DNA of 64,000 bases. It comes from Gnetum montanum. Its lineage: Eukaryota > Streptophyta > Gnetopsida > Gnetales > Gnetaceae. Within the stretch, counting starts at the first letter, position 1. Every line of letters begins with the position of its first letter. This document shows, piece by piece, positions 1 through 12,627 of the stretch. The stretch covers positions 12,566 to 76,565 of the forward strand of contig MNCI01029221.1 of assembly GCA_015680685.1 (NCBI GenBank). Reading direction: 5' to 3'. A model generated the notes under the pieces. That model ran no database searches. It was not told the DNA's origin and saw only the letters and a list, made by a program, of their open reading frames with translations. The position numbers were made by a program, and so were the translations under genes.

Positions 1-660
1 TCACAGGACCATGACAAAGAGGCTGAAATCTTTATTCTAGCAAGCCATCTTGCAAACAATCTTCTTTACAAATCTTCCAAGTGTGATGATGATGCTCTAA
101 TGTGTGTTGTCTTCTTCCTTCTCCCTCCCTTTTCCTTGACCCTTGAAGCCTATTTATAGGATTCCAAGGTAGGTAGGGAAGTTGCATATTTAAAAATATC
201 TCTCCTAACTTCTCTCCCAAGTAACTTGGGTAGCCAATAGGAGATTACTTACTAAATATCTAGCTAACTTTACTCCTAAGTAATTGAACTATCCAATTAG
301 AAATTTACTTGCCCAACAAGCTAGGAGATTTTTATCCAACTAGTTAGGTAAGTTACAACAATAATTTTGGATGGTTACAACCACCAAAGAGATAAAAAAT
401 GCTAGAATTTAGTTACAAATATAAATAGCCATATGTTCCCTTTCATAAGGTACTTCATGAATATTTCATAACAAAGTATGTTATTGCAGGATTTGACACA
501 TGGGCTGATAAGTAAAGATGTAATTTGTAATCTAATGCAATTTTATTGGGTAATTACTTGTAAGTTTTGCTTAGTAAAATATCTGGGTAATTTAGCTTAT
601 TTTATTTTCAAATTCCTAAATGAAATATCCCTAGGTTATAATGATGTTAGGAAAATCTAA
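1..660. other. AT-rich stretch with promoter-like character, origin unknown
   Basis: No credible gene is visible. The open frames are short and lack composition typical of coding DNA. A minus-strand TATA box lies at 151-158, with pyrimidine-rich DNA on its left, so this could be an LTR or gene promoter read leftwards and truncated by the window edge. I could not find a matching second LTR. Confidence 0.3.
151..158 (-). promoter_or_regulatory. TATA box, minus strand
   Basis: TATAAATA on the minus strand inside the context cctaTAAATAgg. The 150 bases downstream (leftwards) are purine-rich on the minus strand, like a leader or LTR R/U5. The transcript, if any, runs off the left edge. Confidence 0.35.
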
Positions 661-1770
661 TTTAATCTTCCCCCTTTTTAAAGTAGTGGTGATTAACTTT
701 ATGCAAAAAAACACTCGGAATACCGAAAATACGAGCCCGAAGGCGAAGCCATAGATCTTGCAACCAAATTCTTGACCGAAGACGTTTCAGGAACTGCCTC
801 CGTGGGAGAATGCCCTGCCACCAGACTTGGAAACGCCACCATGTGTTCTGCCTAGATCTGCAACCGTCCTCTGGAAATACCGGCAATTTTGATGTCACGG
901 TTCTGCACGTTCGGTTATCCTACTGCCACAGTAGCCTGCACCCAATTCGGCGGGCAAAAGGCAGTTCAAAGGCCAGATGTTTTGATGCCCGCAGCCAATG
1001 CACGGAATCTGTAGCAACAATGGTGATTTGGAATGGTCTTTGATGCTAAGGGTTTTGGATCTCTGTACAGCGACTGTTCTGAATTTCCGTTAGTTGAAGC
1101 ATTGAACCTGTTGAATAGGGCTTTTAGCTTTTATATATTTTCTTGATTTAAAATATGCCCAAGATTACACGCGTTTTTGTTCCTTTCCCCTAAATTGTTT
1201 AGCAAGAAACTTGGGCTACTGTATTTCCGCTGATGAATTTCAGAAAAAAAACGGCTCCCATTACTGCGTTTTTGTTTGAAAATCTTCTCTTGAATCTTTA
1301 CCGCCATTGCCACTGATTGTAGAACCAAGGGCCAACATTTTATGGATCTGTGTTCTGCACCTGTAAAAACCTTCAGAATTGCCGCAGCCTCACCACCAAA
1401 ATCGCAACAACACTTCCTACGTTTTTATTTCTTGTGCGGCTAAATGTCACGCGGCAGTTTGCAGGGTTTCTGTGCACCTTGAGAACGTTTTTTAAATAAC
1501 AAACCAGCAACGTCAACGGCTTCGGTGGTGTGGAGAGACGGATGTAGCGATGTTGGTTGGCCTTGTCGTGGATCTACGGTGGCCATGGATTGCCCTGTAG
1601 CACCGCGGTCTTTGTTTCCTTTTGCTGATAATTTTTGAACACTCCAAGCATTGCTGATTTTGATTAATTTTTATTTCCTTCAAATGTTATCTTCTAAGGA
1701 TACAACCGAATTTAATCAATCGGCAAATTTGTTCTTTTACATAAATAGCATACTTCCTTCCTTGCCATAA
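661..1770. other. Unrecognised region, GC-richer at 700-1100
   Basis: Base composition rises at about 700-1100 relative to the neighbours, but frames on both strands are short (78 codons or fewer) and match no family I recognise. It may be the remains of a repeat or a pseudogene exon. No splice-consistent gene model was found. Confidence 0.3.
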
Positions 1771-1990
1771 TACTAATTTCTGATTTTATCAACAAGATAA
1801 TTTGGCAACAAGATAATTTGGCACCTTTATCTTTTATTCAGAAGGCTTTAACATCATCATTTTTGTTTACCAGTGAATCATACTAATTTCTGATTTTATC
1901 AACAAGATAATTTGGCAACAAGATAATTTGGCACCTTTATCTTTTATTCAGAAGGCTTTAACATCATCATTTTTGTTTACCAGTGAATCA
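1771..1990. repeat. 110-bp tandem duplication, two copies
   Basis: Copies at 1771-1880 and 1881-1990 appear identical by eye. Each contains a further 16-bp tandem (aacaagataatttggc twice). The identity points to a recent duplication or to an assembly duplication. Confidence 0.9.
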
Positions 1991-2125
1991 ATCTTCTAAA
2001 AACACCCATCAACCTTCAACACAAAAACTGTAATTTACTCATAACCATAGACTCCTCCAATATTTTGAATAAAATATTTTAAGTGCTCCATGGAATGGCC
2101 AAATGTGCCAACACTTACCATTCTA

Positions 2126-2925
2126 ATGTTTTGTCATTTCCATTCATCAAATTGACACTTGTCATTTTGTTTCATCATTCTACTTCATCATTTGTATTAT
2201 TATCATTATTGTCATATTCTCATTATCAAAATTATCTTATTTTATTATTCTTGTATTGTGTGATCTAAGTCCTCATTCAATTTAAGGGTTATCTCTTAGA
2301 CTATTTTTAGTGATGGAAATTGTTTCATTGTTCTTTGGTACTTTGCTTTTGTTGAGTCATTGAGACATTATTTTATGTGCAAAGTTATATGAGATGATAG
2401 TTTTCACCTCAAGACTCCATTTCACAAGTGCTTATGGTTGAAAGTTGTATCACTTAGGTGTCAAATTTGCATTTTTGAATGGATATTTATAACAAGAAAT
2501 ATTTGCATAAAACTTGAAGGTTTTGTAAAAAGATTATGTTTGAATTTTATTTCTAGAGTTAAAAAATCCTTCTATTGTCTTTTAAAAAAACTTCCCAAGA
2601 ATGATACATAATGCTTAATGAATATTTACAAGAAGAAGGGTTCAAGAGAGCTAATATAAGTGCTAGTCTATATATTTATTTAGCTATAAACTCATAGAGA
2701 ACTATTATACTTGTTCTATATGTTAAAAATATTATCATTAATAGGAAGTTACAATGTCTAATCTAAAAGGTTAAGAGTTTGTTAAAAATCAAAATTTGAA
2801 ATATCAAATCTTGGCTTGCTCAATTATTTTTTGGGTTTTAAAATTAATCAATTATCCAACTATATATAAATTAATTAGATAAAATATATGGTTGAGCTTA
2901 TAAAGCAATATCGTATGTTGGAATA
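2126..2925 (+). mobile_element. Ty1/copia reverse transcriptase remnant, copy A, left part
   Basis: Around 2455-2600 the plus strand encodes, with stops and shifts, the copia RT signature VKxAFLNG followed by KLEGFVK (family form: DVKTAFLNGxL...EGF). The rest is AT-rich decayed sequence. About 800 bp align with 33476-34280, so this is one copy of a duplicated segment. The remnant resumes at 17764 after a gypsy-type insertion. It is not functional. Confidence 0.65.
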
Positions 2926-3800
2926 TGATGAGCAACGAGGTACCCCTATGCTCAACCATATGAATATGAGTATGTACCCGTGATCTAGTTGAACTCCATG
3001 GACAAACTATTTGTGGCACCTACATAGTTATACATCGATCATAGTTCATTATCTTCCCACTTGGACTAGTATTTACTTTGTCATGTATGGTTTAGTCCAA
3101 AGTGAGGTGTATGATGTGATTTCTAACACTATGCTACTCCTAACAATAATGAGAAATAATCTTGATTAAGCTAATACGCAATATGAAGTAAAATCTAAGC
3201 TACCCTAAGTGCGATGAGTATCCATCCCTAATTATCTGTATACATCTTAGACTTCATGTACTACTTTTGGGATTACCAAGGGCACATTACTCGAGCACTA
3301 CTAGATACACTACTGGGTTATCAAGTAGTTACACTTAAATGTTTGTCATTAAGACATACTCATTCTATGTTAATAACAGGAAGAGGAAATGATAATAAAG
3401 AAAATATTAACTAGAAAAAAAATAATGAATAATTAACAATTAAAAAAAATAAAAGCTAAGTGAATGCTGTAATGATGGAGTAATCTTGATCTTTATTGCT
3501 GATCATGTGTGTGTCCAAGTACATCATACTCGAACAAAGGTTCTGTAAAATTACAAGCATCACACTGAGGGTATGCACTTGGGAAAGGAACTAGAAACTA
3601 ATTGAAAACTAACTAAAAACTAACAAAAAGCCTCAACATAAATATTTACTAAAAGACTCCTTCTTGTGCACCTGAATACTATATTTATAGGCTGACATAG
3701 GAATCATGATATTGTGTAGACGATATTGTATCCAAGCTACAATATTGTGTACCTAGTATCGTGTACACAATATCGAGGCCTGGAAAACCATGATTCATCA
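2926..3800 (-). repeat. 3' LTR of the minus-strand element
   Basis: It starts tgatgagcaacgagg and ends gattcatca. The U3 end (right side) carries several (G/A)ATATT/ATATC motifs around 3705-3775 and a minus-strand TATA-type sequence (tataaata) near 3690. A purine-rich tract lies just to the right on the minus strand (cagttttggaggta). Confidence 0.8.
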
Positions 3801-3969
3801 TACCTCCAAAACTGAATAAAAACTCATCCTCGAGTCAAAAAAATGAGGAACAAGATCATTTAATTACACAGTGGATAGGTATGGGATTATGGACTTTATG
3901 TCATAGTGTGGAATTTGACAAAATACAAAATTGGGACACCAACACAAAATAAAAAATACAAAATTGTTG

Positions 3970-6578
3970 GAACTCATGTGGTTCCTAGTGGTAGTGGCTC
4001 CTCCATTGGCTTCTTCCCCTTATCTTGTGCTCCAGGTTTTGGAAATGGATACCTCTGAAGAAGTACCTAAATCTTTTCTTCATCTATGCAGGGATCATAT
4101 GTCATCCATGCTAATGTTCCAATATTTGATGGAGTCAGCACCTTACATGGACATGGCAATTGCATAAAAATCTAATTGGCTTTGACGTACCAGGCTGCAA
4201 ATAATTGTCATTCCTCCTTGTAGGCTCTAGCTTTGTCTCTACATTCTTGATAACTCGTGAGTCATCAAGCCAAATCTACTACAACATCTTTCTAACCTTG
4301 GTAGCTGGCTTTTACCACCTCTAACTCAAAATTTTCTACCTCCAATTTCTATAGTGTCTTTTTGTGTTCAACAAATTCTGCTTCATATTTGGTGTAGGTG
4401 GCAGCTACCTACTTTTCCAACTCTATCCTTGGGTGTCTTGCAATCAACATGGCCAAGTTGGCATATCACAGGTTTTCCAACTCCATGTACTCAATGAGAT
4501 CCTAGATCTACAAGTCTTGGCTCTTTAGTTCTGCTTGGTGGGAAAAGGCGTAATGTTCAATATGGTCGACCAGTCATTGTTTTGAGCATTGAAAGCATTG
4601 ATATGGGTCTTAGTCATATGGATCTCTTTTTCAATGATTTGCTTATACATCCTCACCTAGTCTCGAAAATGTTCTTTTAGTTCTTCATGTCGCTTAACTT
4701 CATTTCTTCATGCACTTATTTCGATGGTTCTCTTCTGACGAATGGCATGTACCTCCTCCATTGAGAGGGTTCTATTTTCTTTGGCTAAGCATTTCATGTC
4801 CTAGTTGATCCTTATTAGTTATTCTTGCATTTGCTAAAAATTTTTCCTTGAGAACATTCATTTTTTTTCAATTGTTGTCAACCGAAGATTCTCAATAATA
4901 AGGAGTTTATTTTCTTCTTGTAAGGCCTTAAGTGCTTTTGCATGTGCATATGTTTGGGCTTGTGCTTTTGAAGCATCCTAATTAGCCTTCTCCTTTTTCA
5001 TTACTACCCTTTTATTCTCTTCTAACAATTTATTCAATTGCTCTGTCCTAAATAACTCTAGCTAGTTGGCTAGGATAAGTTGGGATGGATCCCACTGTGT
5101 GGCTCGTAGGGCAACAAATTTTCCTTAAAGTCTTCTTAACTCATCTTCCACATGTTCAACCCTAACCTTAGCCATAACTAGCTTTTCCTTTTTGGAAATG
5201 AGGTCTGATTATGCTACTGTGACATCTTCAGGGCTATTAAATAATGATGTCATTACTTGTCCTATTTGTAGCAAATAATCCAAAGCATCCTCATGTTTCG
5301 CAGGAGTCATCAAGGTGTCGACAAGAACTTGAGCATCGTGTGCTCCTATGAAATCTACTAGTGGCATAACAGAGACATTGAATGATTCTTTGATGTATTT
5401 TGTGACCAATTAATTACCTTGAAGAGGTTGGCCTCATCATGACTTCCCCAACTAACCATTTCTACGATGGACCTAAAATGGCTCATCGACAGTTGGTAAT
5501 CTTGCGGTGGTGGTGGCAGTTGGTCCTACTAGCCTGTGGGCTATGTGCTAGGCCCTACTTTCTATTGTTGACTAGGCCTCATGTCTTGAATTTGGCTAGG
5601 TCCTATTGTTTGAGGTGTAGTGGGCCTAATCGTCTACTCTTGTTCAAGCTTTAGTGTTTCACTAGCATCTTTTCTTGGTCCTGGTAGCTTCAGTAATTCG
5701 GCATATGAAGCATTTTGAGCCTTTCTAAGGACATCATTAGTGTGCCCTAGAATTCTAGCACGTCAACAAAACTTCCTAATTAGACAAGGGGAAGGTAATG
5801 CAAACTTTCCTATCTTACGTTCTTCAAACTGCCTCAATATTTCTGTTAGATATAAATGGGGCAAATTGGGATCAACCTTGCCCATCAAGATTGTGCTTCC
5901 TCTAGCCACATCAGTGGAGACCCTGTTTAGTCCTTTTGTTGGGAAGATGTGATAGGTGCCAATTTTGAAATAGATTCTCTCTTCAAGGGTGAGTTCGTTG
6001 TATGTTTTGTCCTTCTTGCCATATGCCCTCTTCAACCATACTTTTCATGTATCAGCATCGGAGTGAGTGGACAGATGAGAAACCTTGAGCCCTATATTCA
6101 AAAGACTCAAAACTTCTGAAATGGCTTTCGTAGAGAAATCATTTGAAATCCCACCAATGTTAGTAGTGGGGCCTTCGTCTTTATTATGCCAAAATTGATA
6201 AGTCTCCCTCAAATACCATTCACCACTCTCCAAGAGGATAGGCCATAATGGAGATCCTTTGAGTCTAACCGACTCAAGGGAAAATTCCATAAAAGGTCCA
6301 AAATTAAGTTCCACAATCATTGCAGTTGACATGGACCTTTCTCGAATGGCCTGAACACATTCTAAGGACAATGTGAGATGATGTCATTGTTCAGGTGCCA
6401 TGCCTTCTCCACCTTGTGCTTGATCGGATTGTGTGGTAATAGAGGTTTCTTGATTGATGCTAAACATTTGTGCCTCCTACTCTACATGTTCTATAGGAAG
6501 TCCTTGGCCTCTACCTCTCCTTGGACGTTTGGATGCACCTTGAGAAGGTCCTCCTTATTGTCCTCATTTAGGGGCCAT
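3970..6578 (-). pseudogene. Decayed large ORF, transposon-protein-like N-terminal domain plus coiled coil
   Basis: Read leftwards from ATG 6578-6576, coding-like sequence runs about 2.6 kb with many stops and a few shifts. It starts with a basic tail (SKRPRRGRGQG). At 5763-6371 there are helical segments reminiscent of the plant 'putative transposon protein' domain: hydrophobic strings around WYLRETYQFWHN, and an LMGK...ILRQFEERKIGKFALPSPCLI block. A Q/P-rich linker follows near 5450-5650. A long coiled coil spans about 4200-5400, rich in K, E, L and A, and a basic-proline tail ends near 3990. In Athila-type elements the slot between pol and the 3' LTR is occupied by an extra, envelope-position ORF; this ORF sits in that slot. 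The family match is tentative and I name no function. Its location directly inside the LTRs means it moved with the element. Confidence 0.5.
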
Positions 6579-6762
6579 CTGTAATCACACTAGGATCAAT
6601 TGTTAGTAAGGTTACTTAACAAAATTTAATTACCTTATACCTTACTCATTGCCTTTAATAAATTTTGAATTTTTGCTCAATGTGATTTCAGACTTGAAAA
6701 CTAGCCTCGTATCAATAGTTGAAAACAACTTCTACACACATGTGGGGGCCCATATATATAGG

Positions 6763-6825
6763 TTTTATAGACACGATATCGCGTATGCATTAGTGCGAAC
6801 CCGATATCACATTGGACCTAATATC
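6763..6825 (-). promoter_or_regulatory. LTR-like internal promoter in front of the extra ORF
   Basis: On the minus strand, three (G/A)ATATC motifs (6775-6780, 6803-6808, 6820-6825) lie upstream of a TATA box CTATAAAA (6763-6770). About 185 bp of leader follow before the ATG at 6578. The arrangement copies the U3 of the LTRs in this window, although no LTR terminus is seen at either side. It may be a captured LTR fragment that drives the extra ORF. Confidence 0.45.
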
Positions 6826-6835
6826 GTGTCCTATC

Positions 6836-8189
6836 CAAAATAGGGTGCTTAGTAAAATTGATGAATTTTTGAGTTTTCACCACCAAAAATGAAGGATTTA
6901 AGGTAAATTTGAAATATCTGGAGTAATGTTGAGTAGACCTTAAGGCACCAAAAGTGTAATGAAATGGAATGATATAATGAAGTTCGTGGATAGGATGAGG
7001 AAAAAGGACATGTAGTGGTGCACAAGAACATTTGGGTTGAAATAATGATAAAGGAAAGAATAAATTCAACAATGTAGTACTTGGAGGGTATAAGATGATG
7101 TGGTGGTGTGCAATAAGTGCAAATTACAAAAGTTACACAAGTGGATCCTCCCCAAAGCAAGTTCCAACCTATCATGCCCTTGCATAACCACACCTTAAAA
7201 TGTCCATAGGCGCTCAAAGGGTTAAATGCAATCCACATTGGTGCAAAAAAACACACACATATTAAATACCACCGTGATGAGGTATGAATTCTAGGCCATA
7301 GAAGACACAAGTTAGAAATACTTAGATAGTGGGATGAGCTAAATCGTAGAAGGGATTGCAAAGATTAGGACATGAAGTAACTTACCTTGGCCATAATGAA
7401 TCCTAAGTGTGGGGTGTGATTAAGGTATCATTAGCCTTTCACTCCAAAATCAAGACCAAGTCCATACCTCAGATTAGTGACATCACATTATTTCATCCAA
7501 TGATAAACAACCATAAGAGCATCATGACATCAAGGCATACGATCACTTGGCATTTTGTCCAAGGGACGAGTGATTTAAATTTCTCTACGGCACGTTCTTC
7601 TTGATCTTTTCTTTGTTGTTTTTCTTCTTTCTTTTCTTTTTCTTTTGGCCACTCTTTTGCACTTGTCTCTTCAAAAAGTGATTTAGAAAAGCCACCAACG
7701 TTCAAGCATGAAGTGTCTTTATTACTCTTACTCCCATTTTTTATTAGATCTACAAGGACCTTAGTACAACCAAGCTACATGATAGAATAGACAAATGTCA
7801 CCAAAGAGAATCCACAAGTCCCCTTGATGTCACACCCTAGCCATTCCCTCTTAGTCTATCACTTTTTGCTCTAGGCATAATGAGTACAAAGTTATTTTAA
7901 GTTTTAATGATGATAAGAATATCACCGTACCCAAAGTAGAACCTCTTATTAATAGAATGGATGGGTGGATGTTGTGGCTCACTATCTAAATAATTAGTCA
8001 CTTGTGACTGAATAGCATAGAATAACACCTCAATCGACAAGTCACATGAGTATTTCATTCACATATGAGATTACCCTCAAAAAGAGAAAATGACAAGCTA
8101 AAAGATAAAAAATTAGAAAATAAAAATTGGAAAACAAAAAACTATAAAACCAAATAAAAGGAAAAAATTTACTAATTTTTCTTATTAGA
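6836..8189. other. Non-coding interior of the minus-strand element
   Basis: About 1.35 kb without recognisable pol or gag. The longest minus frame (170 codons, 6849-7361) is rich in F, S, Y, I and C as expected from random AT-rich DNA, and it has no domain features. This is where pol would lie in an autonomous gypsy element. Confidence 0.45.
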
Positions 8190-8442
8190 ATGTGGGATAT
8201 CCTCCATGACTAAACCTTGAATCATGGTGAGAATTAATAAATGGAAAGTTTGGATCCATGCATGTTGGAAATATTGGGGTCTAGTCATATCCAAACCACT
8301 AGGTTTGTTTTAATGTGGTGGTAGGAATGTACCTAAATTTGGGTTCACACACTTGGTTAACGTAGGCATAGTGGGGCAGATTATAAGATGTGGTCATGTG
8401 ATAAGTAGCTAACCCACTATGGCATCCATAACCATAAGACAG
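8190..8442 (-). pseudogene. gag C-terminal tail, separated from gag by the nested insertion
   Basis: Y/H/P-rich codons on the minus strand continue the proline- and tyrosine-rich gag tail seen at 14794-15204. The two pieces flank the gacag target duplication of the nested element. The reading frame is broken by stops. Confidence 0.45.
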
Positions 8443-9040
8443 TTATGAGTCACGATATTGGACCCCCGATATCGAACCCTCGATATCAGATACGCGATAT
8501 CAAAGGTAACAAAGTGATATTGGATATGGGATATCGGAGCCTGTCTCATTGCCTATAAATAAAAGATTAGGACACTTGGTTTGGTATTAGTTTTCTTATT
8601 TCCTTAGCTAAACTCTTGCAGTTTTTCCTTTTTAGAGTTAGAATTATTTCTGAGTGCCCATAGTAGAAGTCATAAAGTGAATGGATCTTTATTCGAGCAT
8701 TGTGTACTTGAGCACACCTTGTGACTGGAAATAAATATGAACTTTATGATAAACCTTACAACATTTAGAATAGCTTAATTATTACATTTCATGTTATTTA
8801 TTATTATTTGATGCTTTCAATAGTTAATCAATGTTATTTTCATTGAATTGTTAATTATCAATGAATTAGCACACTCAGCACAACCACTTCGAGTATACAT
8901 GGAACACTTGGTAACCCAGTAACGATTAGCATTTTGTAATCCTAGTAGTGTTACACTGGTTCAAGATGTGTTCAGAAAGTGAGAACAAATGATGGTGTTA
9001 GGACTAGTTAGAAAATAGTTGATTAGTTAAATAGCATAGG
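8443..9040 (+). repeat. 5' LTR of the nested element, 3' end deleted
   Basis: It aligns with the first ~600 bp of the LTR at 13817-14653, then jumps directly into gag near 9040, so the LTR end, primer site and gag start are missing. Confidence 0.75.
8454..8562 (+). promoter_or_regulatory. U3 array of GATATC/GATATT motifs and TATA box
   Basis: GATAT(C/T) occurs at 8454, 8468, 8482, 8496, 8515 and 8530. The first four have an exact 14-bp spacing. The TATA box TATAAATAA is at 8554-8562. The core CGATATCG is a palindrome. Related arrays are present in the other LTRs of this family in the window. Confidence 0.65.
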
Positions 9041-10112
9041 CATCATAGACGCCATAGACAGTACAATCATGATGAACCCCTACTCGTCACCCAAAGTATC
9101 TTAGATATAACAAAGGCTATTAGGATCCCAACAAGGCACCAAAAATATAGTAGGATCAAAAGACTAGATAGGAATAATATCCCACGATTTGGAGGATACA
9201 ATGTTGATCCTTAAAACCATCTACAAGCATTCCACAATGCATGTGCCTTGCAAAATATAGAAAACGAGTGGCAAAAGCTAAAGTTGTTTCCATGGACACT
9301 AATCAAGGAAGTAGAAAGCTGGTACTAGTCCTTAGAACTAGAATCCATTCATCGAAGGAGTACCATGTTAGAACTATTCAACAATAAGTATCAAATATAC
9401 TCCCGGGTGTTCAACTTGCATAAGCAAATCCAAGGATGAAAACAAGGAAGAAAAAAAATCCTTGGATGCTACCATGGGCTAGTATTATTCATTGTTACAT
9501 CATTGTCCTAGCCATAGTTACTCACAGAAGGAACAACTATACCATCTCATAGATGGGTTTAGGTATAAAACGCGAAGAAACCTTGGGACTTATGCCCAAG
9601 GAAGGTTATTCGAGCTAAGAGCCCATCAAATACAAAGATTATTAGAGCAAGTTGCCAAGGGGGAAGGCAAGTTGAGGAAAAGAGAAAGTGTGGAGGAATA
9701 CAACAAAGATGCTTCCCTCCAAAAAAAGGAAATTAGATTTTGTGAAGATGAGGAAGAGTCACCACTTAAAGAGATGGTGAATAGAAAGACTTTGCCCATC
9801 CAAAAATTTGCATTAGATGTATCAGTAAAGGTTGATTAAATGTGGAACTCCCTAGATGATAAATTTCAAACTGTTCAAAAAATAGTAGAGGAGTCTAGAG
9901 AACCAAGTAGTGATCGAGAGAGTAGAAAAAAGAAAGAAGCTAAGTATACACATAATAAAGGTAAGGGCAAGGTTACTATCATTAAAGAGGTTGTGAACTC
10001 AGACATGGACAATGATTATGGATGTGAGATTTGCCAATATGACCATCCTAAGGGATGTTATCTAGTGGTGTCACATCTACAAGAGTCTAGGGTGTATGCA
10101 CTAAACCCATGA
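9041..10112 (+). pseudogene. gag remnant (capsid/nucleocapsid) of the nested element
   Basis: The open parts are 9492-9839 and 9840-10112, separated by one stop; earlier codons are decayed. They match the gag of the 34790-43166 element in the same order: a 'HCPSHSYSQKEQLYHLIDGFRY' type capsid block (part shown by homology only), a K/E-rich linker, then a zinc-knuckle-like C-x2-C-x3-H-x3-C (CEICQYDHPKGC) near 10028-10063. Gag would package element RNA in cytoplasmic particles. The stops make it non-functional. Confidence 0.7.
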
Positions 10113-10800
10113 TTAAATAGATGGCAAACACCTAGAAGGTTACCTTATTCCTAAGGTAACCCAAGGTAGTTCCACCAATCCTTGACATATTATCTGAGTG
10201 GAGATCCACCACAACCGAATGAATAGTATCAATGGTGGTAACACCCACAATCATGGGGAATGCCACCACCATGTCAACAGTATCCTTACCATCAACCTGA
10301 CTCATATAGGTATTATGTTCGACAACTGATCTCTCCATGTGAATCTACTAGTCATGTTCCTCTTCAACCTCACTACTAGATCCACTAGTACTATAGAACT
10401 CCTTCTCCTAGAAATGATTTTCCACATACATACTATCCTTCTCATCCGACTGCACCTCTTCCATACTTAGCTCCATTACCACCTTCTCCAACTATTTATG
10501 GCAAGCTTCCTATCCAATTGCAATAATGTAATGCTACAAGAGCTATCAATCCTCAACCTACTATTGGTTTGGATAACTGATCAAAGAAAAGGCCTTTCTT
10601 TAGAACCAATAGTCCAACCAAGTCCTTACAACCACAAGTGGCTAATCCTCCAAATGCCTCACCATCATTTAAATCTTTGGAGCTTCCTTCGAACCAAAAT
10701 CCACACTCCATGCACACTATCATGTTAACTCATACCATCACTAATTGAATTAAAGTTGATCATCTTCCTAGGAAATTCTATAATCTTGGAAGTCCTCTTA
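10113..10800 (+). other. Pro/Gln/Tyr-rich gag-protease spacer, decayed
   Basis: Homologous to the spacer at 29282-29880 and 37690-38330, where frames are rich in P, Q, S, T and Y. Stops break it here. No conserved domain is visible. Confidence 0.5.
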
Positions 10801-10805
10801 TATAT

Positions 10806-11250
10806 TTGCAAATCACTAGGAATGAGCCTTGCAAAGCTCTTTTGGATTCAGGTTCTGGTGTTAACTTAATCTCTCAGGAAATGTACAAAGCTTGGAACCT
10901 ACCTCCATTGAAAAAGAGTAGCATTCATTTAGATTTGGCCAACCAGTCCAGCACTATCCCATTAGGACTATTGGAGGACATTGTCACCACTATTTATGGA
11001 TGGTCGTATCCAGCTGATTTCCTAGTTATCCAAGTTAACAACTTTAAGGGGGACTTCTAAATCATATTGGGAAGAGCATGGTTGAGTATGATTGATGTGT
11101 CTCTAGGAATACATGATCTTTCCCTAGAAATATCAAAATAAAATATGTTTGAAAAGATTGAGAAGAAGAAAGTTCCATGCATCGCATACAATGACACAAG
11201 GTGTAACTACGTGTAGAAGTCCTAGTTTGTACAACACTTAACATTACCTA
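10806..11250 (+). pseudogene. Retroviral-type aspartic protease remnant
   Basis: The frame 10806-11060 carries the active-site triad context ALLDSGSGVNLIS, followed after a stop by the conserved IILGRAWL-type flap/core string near 11063-11090. Gypsy proteases cleave Gag-Pol. The frame is interrupted by a stop at about 11058. Confidence 0.65.
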
Positions 11251-11384
11251 CATGTAACCAGTGTGCACAAATAACTAACATACAAAGATGCCTATATGTA
11301 GTAGCCACAAGATAGGAAGGCACCCAGTGGCTGATAGCTGACCAAGAGAGCAATTCAACTTTATGCCTGAAACCAACTGAGAGC

Positions 11385-12110
11385 TTGACTTGTGCCTATA
11401 TCGATAGCATAGATACATTAGAGCAAGTCCATTGCCAAAATCCAAGTCCTGACATTGAAAATATCAACTGGGGGAAGTTGAAAATCCCTAATGAGTTTAA
11501 GCAAGAGATCCTTGAGTTAAAATCGTTGCCCACTGGTATGGAGTATACATTTCTCAAGAATGGAAAATCGGTAATCATTAATTCTAAGCTTGCTCCTCAA
11601 CAAAAAGAAAAACTGCTGAAGATGATAAACAAATAGTCAAAAGCCTTTTCTTGGTCATATCTTGAATTAACTGAAATCGACCCTATCCTTGCTGAGCTTT
11701 GTACACTATCTATAGCATGTGACCTTCACCTTAACCTCAGTTTAGAATAGAAAGAACGGTTAATGAATTCTAACTTGCTAGATGAAAATCGATTATCCAC
11801 CCTATCATCCAAAAAAATACATGAGGCCTTCAAAAAACATCATCATGACTTGAAAATTAGAAAAGTCAAATACCAACTAGGAGATAGGGTTCTTTATTGG
11901 AATCCCACACATGTGCCACAATGAACTAAATTTCAAATGCTGTGGAAAGGACCTTATATCATCCATGAAAATTTTCCTTTAGGGACCACAATGATCTATA
12001 AACCTAGAAGCCCAGATAAGAAATTATTAGTCAACATCCAGTAAACCAAACCTTTCCACAACCCTAAAATAGCTAATACTAGCACTACCTCTATTGATGG
12101 ATAGCCCTAC
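11385..12110 (+). pseudogene. pol remnant: RT start fused to integrase C-terminus
   Basis: 11385-11690 matches the N-terminal segment before the RT fingers (LPTGMEYTFLKNGKSVIINSKL). Directly after ELTEIDP the homology jumps to the integrase C-terminal region (LLDENRLSTLSS..., then the KVLYWNP- and GPYIIH-type block near 11880-11970). The RT palm, RNase H and integrase core are deleted. Compare 39200-41088 in the better preserved copy. Confidence 0.65.
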
Positions 12111-12627
12111 TCATTATTTCAGATCTCCTCCTTCTCACTCAATCATGGGGGAGATGGCAACCAATGCTAGTCATTCTAAGCCCTTAGTTTCTTTTGTCTT
12201 TTTTGATTTTACATATTTTTGTTTTACACATTTTTCATATTTACATATTTTTGTTTTACACCATCGTTAACATTTTTACTATTTCTTTCTCTATTACATT
12301 TTGTTTGATTTACTCTCACTCATCATATAATAAGTGCTCATGATGGTGGATTGTACTATAATAGTGTTGATTGCTAATGTTTGGTTCTTAATTTTGACTT
12401 TAAATGTGATGCTAAGATATGGTTCCTTTTGATAAAATAGGCAATGAGTCCACGTCATTCATTCATCCACTCAACTCTATGGTCTCCCTTCATTTTTGAA
12501 CTATATTGTCCCTTTTTCTAAGCAAAATTATTAATGAATTTATGGCTTGGTATTCTTCAAACCAAGGAAAGATTCAAATGGATTAAAATGGTTGTGACAT
12601 CAAGGAGGATTCAATGCATTTGTGTTG
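12111..12627 (+). other. 3' untranslated region of the nested element, left part
   Basis: It begins with the conserved purine-rich block tcatgggggagatgg near 12145 and thymine-rich DNA. It aligns with 41097-41575. No gene is seen. Confidence 0.55.
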
